Source of the DNA: an uncultured Thalassolituus sp.
GTDB taxonomy: Bacteria > Pseudomonadota > Gammaproteobacteria > Pseudomonadales > Oceanobacteraceae
Reading direction: 5' to 3'
DNA: 17,239 nt
Assembly: GCA_913054055.1 (NCBI GenBank)
Contig: CAJXIT010000028.1
Coordinates: forward strand, 1-17,239
Shown: in pieces, positions 1-7,413 of the stretch
Position numbering within the stretch: the stretch's first letter is position 1
Layout: each line of letters opens with the position of its first letter
Notes under the pieces: generated by a model
Told to the model about the DNA's origin: nothing
What the model saw: only the letters and a program-made list of their open reading frames with translations
Database searches by the model: none
Made by a program: the position numbers and the translations under genes

Positions 1-536
1 ACGAAGGGGCTGGCACCTTTGAGTTTTTATACCAAGATGGGGAATTTTATTTCATTGAAATGAATACTCGGATTCAGGTCGAGCACCCTGTGACCGAAAT
101 GATCACTGGCGTAGACATCATTAAAGAGCAATTACGCATTGCTTCAGGTTTGGGGCTGTCTTTTAAACAAAGTGATATTGAAATAAAAGGCCATTCCATT
201 GAATGCCGTATCAACGCTGAAGATCCCACTACCTTTACCCCTAGCCCAGGTAAGATAGATCAATTCCACACCCCCGGCGGACTGGGCATTCGAGTAGATT
301 CTCACCTGTATAATGGCTATAGTGTGCCGCCCTATTACGACTCGCTTGTGGCCAAGGTCATTAGCTATGGCGACGACAGGGAAAGCGCGCGTTTACGCAT
401 GCGCAACGCTTTAGATGAGATGGTCATTAGTGGAATCCGCAGCAATATCCCGCTACAACAAGACCTAATCAAAAGCTCTGAATTTAAACAAGGCAGTGTG
501 GACATACACTTCCTAACCAAACGACTTGCCAAATAG
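1..536 (+). CDS. accC: Biotin carboxylase subunit of acetyl-CoA carboxylase (3' part)
   Basis: This is the C-terminal part of the ATP-dependent biotin carboxylase that carboxylates biotin on the carrier protein AccB, the first step of malonyl-CoA and fatty acid synthesis in the cytoplasm. The frame is open from the window edge, so the start lies upstream. The first visible residues belong to the ATP-grasp core, with the signature FIEMNTRIQVEHPVTE, which holds the Mg-ATP and catalytic residues (E, N and R of EMNTR). It is followed by the biotin carboxylase C-terminal domain with GLGIRVDSH (the conserved arginine) and VPPYYDSLVAKVISYG. It ends at TAG, 24 bases before prmA. About 177 of the usual 450 residues are present. 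AccB is expected just upstream. Identification is very secure; only the 5' truncation by the window limits it. Confidence 0.97.
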   Translation, partial: EGAGTFEFLYQDGEFYFIEMNTRIQVEHPVTEMITGVDIIKEQLRIASGLGLSFKQSDIEIKGHSIECRINAEDPTTFTPSPGKIDQFHTPGGLGIRVDSHLYNGYSVPPYYDSLVAKVISYGDDRESARLRMRNALDEMVISGIRSNIPLQQDLIKSSEFKQGSVDIHFLTKRLAK

Positions 537-560
537 ATAGATAAAAGAAGTAATCTGCCC

Positions 561-1454
561 ATGCCATGGATTCAAGCCATTATAGAAGTACCGTCAGAGC
601 AAACCAATGAATTGGAAGACTTGCTCATGGCCATTGGCGCCCAAGCGGTTACCATGCGAGATGCCGCCGACCAACCTATCTATGAGCCAAAATTAGGCAC
701 GACGCCACTCTGGAGCACTGTCACTCTCATTGCCTTATTTGATGCAGAGCAGCCTTTAGAAGTACAGATGAAACAATTGGCCGCTTTGTATGAGTCAGAA
801 TACGAACAAGCTTTCCCTAACTACAAATTAGAACTAGTAGAAGACAAAGACTGGGTAAGAGAATGGATGGATACCTTCAAACCCATGCCTTTTGGCAAGC
901 GTTTATGGATTTGCCCAAGCTGGTTAGAACCGGAAGACCCTGAAGCCATTAACTTAAAATTAGACCCGGGTTTGGCGTTTGGCACCGGTACCCATGCCAC
1001 CACATCACTTTGTTTAAAGTGGCTAGATCAAGCCGATATTCAAAATAAAACCATTTTTGATTTTGGCTGTGGCAGCGGCATATTAGGCATTGCAGCCATG
1101 TTACTGGGGGCAAAATCGTTAGTGGGCATCGACATTGATCCACAAGCCATTTTAGCCAGTAACGAAAATACCGAACGCAACCAAGTGGATGAAAGCAAAG
1201 TATCATTTCACTTACCTGAAGACGCCCCTCAAGTAAAAACAGAAATTGTACTGGCCAATATACTGGCCGGGCCGCTTGTGGAACTAAAAGATTCTATTTT
1301 GTCTTATTTGCTACCGGGTGGGCACTTGGTATTATCCGGTATCTTAGCAAGCCAAGCACAAACTGTTGCAACCGCTTACGAACAAGCATGTACGATTCAT
1401 AGTATTGAAGAAGATGATGGCTGGGTGAGGATTCACGCCCAAGCAAAAGCCTAA
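561..1454 (+). CDS. prmA: Ribosomal protein L11 methyltransferase
   Basis: PrmA trimethylates lysines and the N-terminus of ribosomal protein L11 using S-adenosylmethionine. The 297-residue length matches the family (293 in E. coli). The start MPWIQ is the typical family N-terminus, and a purine-rich AAAGAAG stretch lies about 10 bases before the ATG. Visible motifs are the N-terminal substrate-recognition domain (about 1-100), GTGTHATT at 141-148, the SAM-binding loop DFGCGSG at 167-173 with the acidic GIDID end of the next strand at 189-193, and NILAGPL at 233-239 in place of the NPPY-type methylase motif. It lies 24 bases behind accC and 31 bases before the DUF3426 gene, so co-transcription with accBC is likely, as in Pseudomonas. 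Nothing is broken or unusual. Confidence 0.97.
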   Translation: MPWIQAIIEVPSEQTNELEDLLMAIGAQAVTMRDAADQPIYEPKLGTTPLWSTVTLIALFDAEQPLEVQMKQLAALYESEYEQAFPNYKLELVEDKDWVREWMDTFKPMPFGKRLWICPSWLEPEDPEAINLKLDPGLAFGTGTHATTSLCLKWLDQADIQNKTIFDFGCGSGILGIAAMLLGAKSLVGIDIDPQAILASNENTERNQVDESKVSFHLPEDAPQVKTEIVLANILAGPLVELKDSILSYLLPGGHLVLSGILASQAQTVATAYEQACTIHSIEEDDGWVRIHAQAKA

Positions 1455-1485
1455 CCGTTATTAGAGGCACGCAATTTAAAGCGCC

Positions 1486-2556
1486 ATGGAAAAAACACAA
1501 ATAACACAATGTCCTAAATGTGACACCACATTTAAAGTGACTCCGGCCCAACTTAACGTTGCCAAAGGCGCTGTGCGCTGTGGCGCCTGCTTGCATGTAT
1601 TTCGTGCTAGCGACTACTTTCAACAGGAAGAAAATAAGGCTGAACCACAAGACGATCGCACTCAAGACATGTTTTCAGAATCTTTATTTGAAACCCCTGC
1701 TCAAGACAGTTCATTAGATATTAATGACGGATTGATCCATGATGACATGGAAGGGGATGATGACCTGATTCATGACGGCATGATGGATGATGGACCAAAA
1801 AGTGTGGTTACCGAAATCGATCAAGACTTCCTATCCATCAACCCTGATGATGTGGCAGACCCTTTCTTTAGCGACAGCGAAAAACTGGTTGATTCAGTGG
1901 CCGTTGAAGAGGACGGACAAGATGACGAATCTTGGGCCCAAGCCTTGCTAGATGACAGCGAAGAGGAAGAAGTCAAACAAAGCACACCTAAAAAAGTCCT
2001 GCCTAAAGTCAGTCAGCAATCATTTAGCTACATTGAAGTAGACCCTTTAGATTTAAGTTTGCCTAAGCAACGCAGTAAAACGAAGTTTTGGCTAGGTATG
2101 GTAGCCTGTAGCTTATTGGTGATCGCTTTAGTGGGACAACTGGCTTTCTTTAATTTTGATCAATGGTCGCGCCAAGAAAATTTACGCCCGTATTACAAAC
2201 TGGCTTGCGATCAGCTGAACTGTACCCTGCCTTCTACTTATGACTTAAGTAAAATACGCACCACAGCGAGTCCCCAAGTGAGCTCTCACCCTCAGTACCA
2301 AAACGCCTTAAGCGTCGATGTATTGTTTATGAACCATGCCACCTATAAGCAGGCATTCCCAAGACTAGAGCTGACGTTTACAGATCATAATGACAAAACC
2401 ATTGCACATAGACTGTTTACTCCTAACGAATATTTAGCCGGAGAAGCGGCAGGCCTAAGTTTGATGCCGGTGCAAACCCCCATTCACATTGCTTTAGAAA
2501 TTCAAGACCCTGGCAGTCGTGCAAATAACTACCAAGTGCGCTTCCTTGCACCATAA
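1486..2556 (+). CDS. Zinc-ribbon / DUF3426 single-pass membrane protein
   Basis: Protein of unknown biochemical function, 356 residues. The N-terminus is an MJ0042-type zinc ribbon with two CxxC pairs (C9/C12 and C32/C35). A long, strongly acidic, probably disordered linker follows (about 45-165). It contains an imperfect internal repeat around residues 82-102 in which LIHD occurs twice. One hydrophobic segment at about 201-222 should span the membrane. The remaining roughly 130 residues match what I know as DUF3426, which would lie in the periplasm if the zinc ribbon is cytoplasmic. A gene of this kind sits between prmA and dusB in Pseudomonas as well. It starts 31 bases after prmA, so it probably shares its transcript. 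The architecture suggests a cytoplasmic zinc-binding sensor or adaptor tied to an envelope domain, but that is inference. Confidence 0.88.
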   Translation: MEKTQITQCPKCDTTFKVTPAQLNVAKGAVRCGACLHVFRASDYFQQEENKAEPQDDRTQDMFSESLFETPAQDSSLDINDGLIHDDMEGDDDLIHDGMMDDGPKSVVTEIDQDFLSINPDDVADPFFSDSEKLVDSVAVEEDGQDDESWAQALLDDSEEEEVKQSTPKKVLPKVSQQSFSYIEVDPLDLSLPKQRSKTKFWLGMVACSLLVIALVGQLAFFNFDQWSRQENLRPYYKLACDQLNCTLPSTYDLSKIRTTASPQVSSHPQYQNALSVDVLFMNHATYKQAFPRLELTFTDHNDKTIAHRLFTPNEYLAGEAAGLSLMPVQTPIHIALEIQDPGSRANNYQVRFLAP

Positions 2557-2590
2557 GAGTTCAACACTCACAACGGCTCATTCCCATCTT

Positions 2591-2632
2591 TGATCACTTT
2601 TATTGGAGTTAACCCCCTAATAAAAGTGGTCA
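2591..2632 (+). terminator. Hairpin after the accC-prmA-DUF3426 genes, probable terminator
   Basis: A 16-bp stem pairs 2591-2606 with 2617-2632 around a 10-base loop; two of the pairs are G-U type and the rest are Watson-Crick. It lies 34 bases after the upstream stop codon. There is no T-run directly after the stem, so it is not a textbook intrinsic terminator. It could instead stabilise the 3' end or act as an operator. The right arm runs into the TTGACA at 2634-2639. Confidence 0.5.
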
Positions 2633-2633
2633 A

Positions 2634-2766
2634 TTGACAGAAAATGTCCATCCAAAAGCTTGACACTTTGAAAATCAATTTGTTGGAAAAATAAACAGCA
2701 AAAATAGGTCAATTCTCACCCTGTCAAGACTTTCCCCGCCTGTCGTTTACGAGTATCATAGCCGCC
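2634..2766 (+). promoter_or_regulatory. Promoter/regulatory region of dusB-fis
   Basis: This A+T-rich stretch separates the DUF3426 gene from dusB. It contains TTGACA at 2634-2639 and again at 2660-2665, and a TATCAT (-10-like) at 2754-2759 followed by a G+C-rich AGCCGCCCC. A G+C-rich discriminator is what the growth-rate-controlled fis promoter of E. coli shows, so this is the most plausible -10, although I see no good -35 at the right distance. GGTCAATT occurs twice (2628-2635 and 2707-2714), and TTGACAG (2634-2640) recurs inverted as CTGTCAA (2721-2727). The A/T-rich tracts would suit Fis autoregulation, but I could not place a defined Fis site. Confidence 0.35.
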
Positions 2767-2801
2767 CCTTGCTAGAGCAAAAAACAACCAACTTGTCGCA
2801 C

Positions 2802-3788
2802 ATGTTCCATATTGGCCAGTACCAAATCGATATCCCTCTGGTACTTGCTCCCATGGCAGGTGTTACAGATCGTCCTTTTAGACAGTTATGTCGAAAGCTC
2901 GGAGCGGGTTTAGTTGTCAGTGAAATGATCACAAGTGATGTGAATTTATGGAATAGCCGTAAATCGCAGACTCGATTAGATCATACAGGGGAAGTGGATC
3001 CCATCTCAGTTCAAATAGCTGGTGGTGATCCAGAAATGATGGCAAACGCGGCCGTCATGGCAGTTCAGCACGGCGCCCAAATTGTGGATATCAATATGGG
3101 ATGCCCAGCCAAAAAAGTATGCAACAAAGCAGCTGGCAGCGCATTAATGAAAGATGAAGCGCTGGTTGCGGATATTTTACAAGCCGTTGTGGCTTCAGTA
3201 GATGTCCCTGTTACATTAAAAATGCGCACGGGGTGGGCACCGGAACATAAGAATGCTCCAACCATTGCCGCATTAGCTGAACAGAGTGGTATTGCAGCGT
3301 TAGCGATTCACGGGCGAACCCGTCGCTGCGGATACAAAGGTGCCGTTGAATACGACACCATAAAAACGATTAAACAGCAGGTATCCATTCCTGTTTTAGC
3401 CAACGGTGACATTACGACGCCCGAACAGGCTAAATATGTACTGGATTACACGCAAGCCGATGGCGTTATGTTGGGCAGAGCCGCCCAAGGACGCCCTTGG
3501 ATATTTAGAGAAACACAGCACTTTTTACAAACAGGCCAGCTACTTGCAGCCCCTAAGTTACAAGAAGTAAACACCATACTGCTAGAGCATATGCTCGCGC
3601 TATATGAGTTCTACGGAGAGTACATGGGAGTACGCATCGCGCGTAAGCACGTTGGTTGGTACCTTCAGGCCCACGACGATAACAGAGATGTACGTCGACA
3701 GTTTAATAAACTGGAAACACCTGAAGAACAAATAACTTTAATAAATACTTTTTTTACTCAATCTTTGGGGAAGGAAACAGCGGCATGA
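2802..3788 (+). CDS. dusB: tRNA-dihydrouridine synthase B
   Basis: DusB reduces uridine to dihydrouridine in the D-loop of tRNAs using FMN and NADPH. The protein is 328 residues from the ATG used here, close to E. coli DusB (321). Motifs are the FMN-barrel start APMAGVTDRPFRQLC, VQIAGGDPE, the active-site block INMGCPAKKVCNKAAGSALM with the catalytic cysteine at about residue 101, TLKMRTGW, IHGRTR, ANGDI, and GRAAQGRPWIFRE. A TTG at 2769 would extend the protein by 11 residues. I prefer ATG 2802 because MFHIGQYQI aligns with the E. coli start MRIGQYQL, and because the likely -10 at 2754-2759 would leave TTG 2769 almost without a leader. The TGA overlaps the fis start (ATGA), indicating coupled translation, the conserved dusB-fis arrangement. 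Confidence 0.97.
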   Translation: MFHIGQYQIDIPLVLAPMAGVTDRPFRQLCRKLGAGLVVSEMITSDVNLWNSRKSQTRLDHTGEVDPISVQIAGGDPEMMANAAVMAVQHGAQIVDINMGCPAKKVCNKAAGSALMKDEALVADILQAVVASVDVPVTLKMRTGWAPEHKNAPTIAALAEQSGIAALAIHGRTRRCGYKGAVEYDTIKTIKQQVSIPVLANGDITTPEQAKYVLDYTQADGVMLGRAAQGRPWIFRETQHFLQTGQLLAAPKLQEVNTILLEHMLALYEFYGEYMGVRIARKHVGWYLQAHDDNRDVRRQFNKLETPEEQITLINTFFTQSLGKETAA

Positions 3789-4087
3789 GTACCCACGAAT
3801 CACCAGTGGCACACAATCAAAATCCTGTAGACAACAGCACACAGCTACCTGCAGAAAACACACAAACTTTACGCGACAGCGTTGAAAAAGCCCTTGAAAG
3901 CTATTTCGCGCAGCTTGACGGTCAACCCGTTACAGAAGTTTATGACTTAGTATTATCTGAAGTAGAAGCGCCTTTGCTAGAAGTAGTTATGCGCTACACT
4001 AAAGACAATCAAACAAAAGCCGCTGTGCTTTTGGGCTTAAACCGCGGAACATTGCGTAAAAAGTTAAAGCAATACGGAATGCTTTAG
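3785..4087 (+). CDS. fis: DNA-binding protein Fis
   Basis: Fis is a small homodimeric nucleoid-associated protein that bends DNA, activates rRNA promoters and regulates many genes during rapid growth. The 100 residues match the E. coli length (98). The C-terminal helix-turn-helix (about 75-97) is nearly identical to the family, with LNRGTLRKKLKQYGM. The N-terminal 25 residues are poorly conserved, as usual; the beta-hairpin region is followed by the dimerisation helices at about 27-70. The ATG lies inside the dusB stop (ATGA), with a GGAAGGAAA Shine-Dalgarno-like stretch at the end of dusB. A strong terminator follows directly, so dusB-fis forms a closed two-gene operon. Confidence 0.97.
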   Translation: MSTHESPVAHNQNPVDNSTQLPAENTQTLRDSVEKALESYFAQLDGQPVTEVYDLVLSEVEAPLLEVVMRYTKDNQTKAAVLLGLNRGTLRKKLKQYGML

Positions 4088-4107
4088 TCGTTAGACTTGA
4101 TTTTATA

Positions 4108-4132
4108 AACGCTGCCTTGTGCAGCGTTTTTT
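4108..4132 (+). terminator. Intrinsic terminator of dusB-fis
   Basis: A perfect 8-bp G+C-rich stem (4108-4115 with 4121-4128) around the loop CTTGT runs into six T residues (4127-4132). It lies 20 bases after the fis stop and ends the dusB-fis transcript. A TATAAA at 4137-4142, directly after it, could serve as a -10 for purH. Confidence 0.9.
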
Positions 4133-4172
4133 GCTTTATAAACCCTTTTAAAAACTGACTAATTGATCAAAT

Positions 4173-5768
4173 ATGGCATCATCAATCACTCCAGTACGTC
4201 GTGCCCTTATCAGTGTTTCTGATAAAACGGGCATTGTAGAATTCGCCCAAGCCTTGGCCGCCAAAAACGTAGAGATCCTATCTACCGGTGGTACTTACAA
4301 GCTGCTTTGCGAAAAAGGTGTTAACGCTGTTGAAGTTAGCGATTACACAGGTTTCCCAGAAATGATGGATGGCCGTGTGAAAACGCTTCACCCGAAAATT
4401 CACGGTGGTGTTTTAGGCCGTCGCGGTCAAGACGACGCTGTAATGGAAGAGCACGGCATCAACCCAATCGACTTGGTAGTTGTTAACCTTTACCCATTCG
4501 AAGCCACAACCGCTAACCCTGATTGCACATTGCCAGATGCCATTGAAAACATCGACATCGGCGGCCCAACCATGGTTCGTTCTGCTGCAAAAAACAATGC
4601 TCACGTGGGCATCGTGGTTAACGCATCTGATTACAGTGCAGTATTGGCAGAGCTTGATGAAAACAACGGCCTTACGTACAAGCTACGTTTTGATCTAGCT
4701 CTTAAGGCGTTTGAGCACACTGCAGCTTACGACGGCATGATTGCTAACTACCTTGGTCGTATTGATCAAACTGCAGAAGAGCTAAGCACTGACAACAAAG
4801 GTGATTTCCCTCGCACCTTTAATACTCAGTTCATCAAAGCACAAGACATGCGTTACGGTGAAAACCCTCACCAAAATGCGGCTTTCTATAAAGAAGCCAA
4901 TCCACAAGAAGCGTCTATTGCCACGGCTACTCAGATCCAAGGCAAAGAACTTTCTTTCAACAATGTTGCAGATACAGACGCGGCCCTTGAATGTGTTAAA
5001 TCATTCACCAAGCCTGCTTGTGTGATCGTGAAACACGCCAACCCTTGTGGTGTGGCGGTTTCTACGAACGGCATTAAAGAAGCGTACGACCTTGCGTTCG
5101 CAACGGATACTGAATCTGCTTTCGGTGGCATCATCGCATTCAACCGTGAATTAGACGGCGACACTGCGGCGGCCATTGCTGAGCGTCAATTCGTTGAAGT
5201 AATTATCGCGCCATCTATTTCTGCTGATGCAAAATTAGTCATCGCTGCTAAGAAAAACGTTCGCTTATTAGAAACCGGCGAATGGTCAGCTGATCGTATT
5301 GCTGCATTTGATTACAAACGTGTTAATGGTGGCTTGTTAGTTCAAGACCGTGACAACGGCATGATCACAGCAGACGACCTAACGGTTGTAACCAAGCGTC
5401 AGCCAACTGAAAAAGAAATGCACGATTTAATCTTCGCATGGAAAGTGGCTAAGTATGTGAAATCTAACGCCATTGTTTACGCGAAAAACCGTCAAACGGT
5501 AGGTGTGGGCGCTGGCCAAATGAGCCGTGTTAACTCTGCACGTATTGCTGCAATTAAAGCCGAACACGCTGGCCTAGAAGTTCAAGGTTCTGTTATGGCA
5601 TCGGATGCGTTCTTCCCATTCCGTGATGGCATTGATAACGCAGCGAAAGCAGGTATTGCAGCTGTGATTCAGCCAGGTGGTTCAATCCGTGACGAAGAAG
5701 TGATCGCGGCGGCTGATGAAGCTGGCATGGCTATGGTCTTCACAGGTATGCGTCACTTTCGCCATTAA
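4173..5768 (+). CDS. purH: Bifunctional AICAR formyltransferase / IMP cyclohydrolase
   Basis: PurH performs the last two steps of de novo IMP synthesis: formylation of AICAR with 10-formyl-tetrahydrofolate, then ring closure of FAICAR. The 531 residues match the family (529 in E. coli). The N-terminal cyclohydrolase domain (about 1-150, MGS fold) shows SVSDKTGI, STGGTYKLL and DGRVKTLHPKIHGG. The transformylase domain contains MRYGENPHQ and VKHANPCG with the catalytic pair K287-H288, and ends in the typical GMRHFRH. The ATG has no clear Shine-Dalgarno sequence, but the N-terminus PVRRALISVSDKTG matches the family register. Purine genes purH and purD are neighbours here, but a terminator and a long gap lie between them, so each may have its own promoter. 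Confidence 0.98.
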   Translation: MASSITPVRRALISVSDKTGIVEFAQALAAKNVEILSTGGTYKLLCEKGVNAVEVSDYTGFPEMMDGRVKTLHPKIHGGVLGRRGQDDAVMEEHGINPIDLVVVNLYPFEATTANPDCTLPDAIENIDIGGPTMVRSAAKNNAHVGIVVNASDYSAVLAELDENNGLTYKLRFDLALKAFEHTAAYDGMIANYLGRIDQTAEELSTDNKGDFPRTFNTQFIKAQDMRYGENPHQNAAFYKEANPQEASIATATQIQGKELSFNNVADTDAALECVKSFTKPACVIVKHANPCGVAVSTNGIKEAYDLAFATDTESAFGGIIAFNRELDGDTAAAIAERQFVEVIIAPSISADAKLVIAAKKNVRLLETGEWSADRIAAFDYKRVNGGLLVQDRDNGMITADDLTVVTKRQPTEKEMHDLIFAWKVAKYVKSNAIVYAKNRQTVGVGAGQMSRVNSARIAAIKAEHAGLEVQGSVMASDAFFPFRDGIDNAAKAGIAAVIQPGGSIRDEEVIAAADEAGMAMVFTGMRHFRH

Positions 5769-5775
5769 TAAAAAG

Positions 5776-5803
5776 AGAGGGCTATTTAGCCCTCTAGCTT
5801 TGT
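5776..5803 (+). terminator. Probable intrinsic terminator after purH
   Basis: A perfect 8-bp stem (5776-5783 with 5788-5795) around the 4-base loop ATTT lies 7 bases after the purH stop. An A-rich stretch precedes it, and a T-rich but interrupted tract (CTTTGTTGT) follows a few bases later. It is likely to stop most purH transcription before purD, unlike a simple purHD operon. Confidence 0.7.
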
Positions 5804-5958
5804 TGTAGAACCTTCCGCCGCTCCTCATTTAGAACTACTAAACTGCGGGCGGCGAAAGAACCTACGCCTCGCTAGAGAACTAACTAGCCACTCTCCATTA
5901 GATTTTTGGTTTACGTAAAGCCGTTATTAGCTTTATGTTCAAAATTAAGCAGAATTTA
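5804..5958 (+). other. Intergenic stretch before the purD-leader element, no gene seen
   Basis: No reading frame with coding character is visible. The stretch holds a weak G+C-rich inverted repeat (CGCCGC near 5815-5821 against GGCGGCG near 5861-5867), a 10-base palindrome TTTACGTAAA at 5910-5919, and a small AAGC/GCTT hairpin near 5918-5933. A purD promoter probably lies here or inside the following element, but I cannot assign -35/-10 boxes, and I do not see a convincing PurR-type box. Confidence 0.3.
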
Positions 5959-6066
5959 AAAACTGTGGATGATTTGAATTAAAAGACATGACTGGCAAGG
6001 ATGCCAGCTTTGAGCCTACATGGACGTATCTACGGCGCTCTTTTAATTTAAGCCATCCACGGTTTT
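5959..6066 (+). repeat. 108-base long-stemmed inverted-repeat element upstream of purD
   Basis: Two 28-base arms (5959-5986 and 6039-6066) are complementary with 24 Watson-Crick pairs, three G-U type pairs (5964/6061, 5973/6052, 5976/6049) and one A-C mismatch (5972/6053). The 52 bases between them hold a perfect 6-bp hairpin (5992-5997 with 6002-6007, loop AGGA). A segment running from GAGCCTACATGGACGTA to CGGCGCTC follows, in which GCC/GGC and TAC/GTA can pair. From memory, the inner part (a GGCA..TGCC hairpin followed by GCCTACA-GGACGTA-CGGCG) resembles a short intergenic repeat scattered through many marine gammaproteobacterial genomes; this is not verified. It ends 24 bases before the purD start, so it would form in the 5' leader of any transcript entering purD from upstream. 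It could be a miniature mobile element, a dispersed repeat or a leader RNA structure. Confidence 0.65.
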
Positions 6067-6089
6067 AACACTTTAAAAGGATGAACTAA

Positions 6090-7379
6090 ATGAACGTTCT
6101 TGTTATCGGTTCCGGCGGCCGCGAACACGCCCTTGGTTGGAAGGCTGCACAAAACCCTTCTGTTGAAACTGTATTCGTCGCCCCTGGTAATGCAGGCACG
6201 GCTATTGAAGCTGGTTTGAAAAACGTTGATATCGACGTTTTAGAATTTGAAAAATTGGCAGCTTTCGCAAAAGAAAATAATTGCGAGCTAACCATTGTTG
6301 GCCCTGAAGCTCCGCTTGTTGAAGGCGTTGTGGATTATTTCGCCGAGCAAGGGTTAAAAGCGTTTGGCCCATCTAAAGGTGCGGCGCAACTTGAAGGTTC
6401 TAAAGCGTTCACGAAAGACTTTTTAGCTCGTCACGATATTCCAACTGCGTTCTACCAAAACTTCACAGAAGTAGAACCGGCTTTGGCTTACATCGATAAA
6501 ATCGGAGCGCCAATTGTTGTTAAGGCTGACGGTCTTGCAGCCGGTAAAGGCGTAATCGTTGCTGAAACCGTTGAGCAAGCAAAAGACGCAGTAAAAGACA
6601 TGCTGTCTGGTAATGCCTTTGGTGATGCCGGTTGTCGTGTTGTTATTGAAGAATTCCTAGCCGGTGAAGAAGCATCTTTCATTGTTGTTGTAGACGGTAA
6701 CAATGTTGTTCCAATGGCCACTTCACAAGATCACAAACGTGTTGGTAACGGTGATACTGGTCCTAATACGGGCGGCATGGGTGCTTACTCTCCTGCTCCT
6801 GTTGTGACACAAGAAGTAAACGATCGCATCATGAAAGAAGTGATCATCCCAACCGTTGAAGGCATGAAAGCGGAAGGCAATGATTACACTGGCTTCTTAT
6901 ACGCAGGTTTAATGATTGACGAAGCTGGCGCGCCAAAAGTGATCGAATATAACTGCCGCTTTGGTGATCCTGAAACGCAACCAATCATGATGCGCATGCA
7001 ATCTGATTTGGTAGAGCTTTGCCTTGCTGCCATGGAAGATAATGGCCTTGAAGGTAAAACTGCTGAGTGGGATTCACGTGCAGCCATCGGTGTTGTACTA
7101 GCCGCAGGCGGTTACCCAGCGTCTTATAATAAGGGCGATGTGATTTCATTACCTACTGACGTACCGGCAAACCAAAAGGTTTTCCACGCAGGCACTAAGC
7201 TAAACGAAGCTGGCGAAGTTACCACTAACGGCGGTCGCGTATTATGCGCCACAGCTCTTGGTAATACAGTAACGGAAGCTCAGCAGCAAGCGTATGAGCT
7301 TACGAAAAAAATCAGCTGGAAAGATGCTTTTTATCGTACAGACATTGCTTACCGCGCCATTGCACGCGAGCAAAGCTAA
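6090..7379 (+). CDS. purD: Phosphoribosylamine-glycine ligase (GAR synthetase)
   Basis: PurD joins glycine to 5-phosphoribosylamine with ATP, the second step of purine synthesis. The protein is 429 residues, the same as in E. coli. It opens with the N-domain loop MNVLVIGSGGREHALGWK. The ATP-grasp domain follows, with GPSKGAAQLEGSKAF, VVKADGLAAGKGV, GPNTGGMGAYSPAP and the metal/ATP motif EYNCRFGDPETQ. A good Shine-Dalgarno (AAAGGA, 6076-6081) sits 8 bases before the ATG, fixing the start. The gene is preceded by the long inverted-repeat element at 5959-6066 and followed by a 52-base palindromic terminator, so it looks like a single-gene transcript rather than a purHD operon. No defect is visible. 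Confidence 0.98.
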   Translation: MNVLVIGSGGREHALGWKAAQNPSVETVFVAPGNAGTAIEAGLKNVDIDVLEFEKLAAFAKENNCELTIVGPEAPLVEGVVDYFAEQGLKAFGPSKGAAQLEGSKAFTKDFLARHDIPTAFYQNFTEVEPALAYIDKIGAPIVVKADGLAAGKGVIVAETVEQAKDAVKDMLSGNAFGDAGCRVVIEEFLAGEEASFIVVVDGNNVVPMATSQDHKRVGNGDTGPNTGGMGAYSPAPVVTQEVNDRIMKEVIIPTVEGMKAEGNDYTGFLYAGLMIDEAGAPKVIEYNCRFGDPETQPIMMRMQSDLVELCLAAMEDNGLEGKTAEWDSRAAIGVVLAAGGYPASYNKGDVISLPTDVPANQKVFHAGTKLNEAGEVTTNGGRVLCATALGNTVTEAQQQAYELTKKISWKDAFYRTDIAYRAIAREQS

Positions 7380-7413
7380 CTAATTAGATTAATTAGCGCC
7401 CCCTAGCTTATCA

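Noticed and set aside
1294..1665. 123-codon open frame on the - strand across the prmA/DUF3426 junction
   Set aside because: It lies antisense to two well-supported genes, has no family resemblance and no ribosome-binding site; it is a by-product of their codon use.
1725..1795. Short duplicated coding segment in the DUF3426 gene as a nucleotide tandem repeat or CRISPR-like array
   Set aside because: It is one imperfect duplication within a low-complexity acidic linker, with no regular repeat-spacer structure.
2769..2801. TTG start extending DusB by 11 residues
   Set aside because: The extra residues do not match DusB N-termini, no Shine-Dalgarno precedes the TTG, and the likely -10 box would leave almost no leader.
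5910..5919. TTTACGTAAA palindrome as a PurR operator for purD
   Set aside because: It lacks the central CG-flanking pattern of the longer PurR box I know from E. coli (ACGCAAACGTTTTCGT-like); a 10-base palindrome in A+T-rich DNA is weak evidence.
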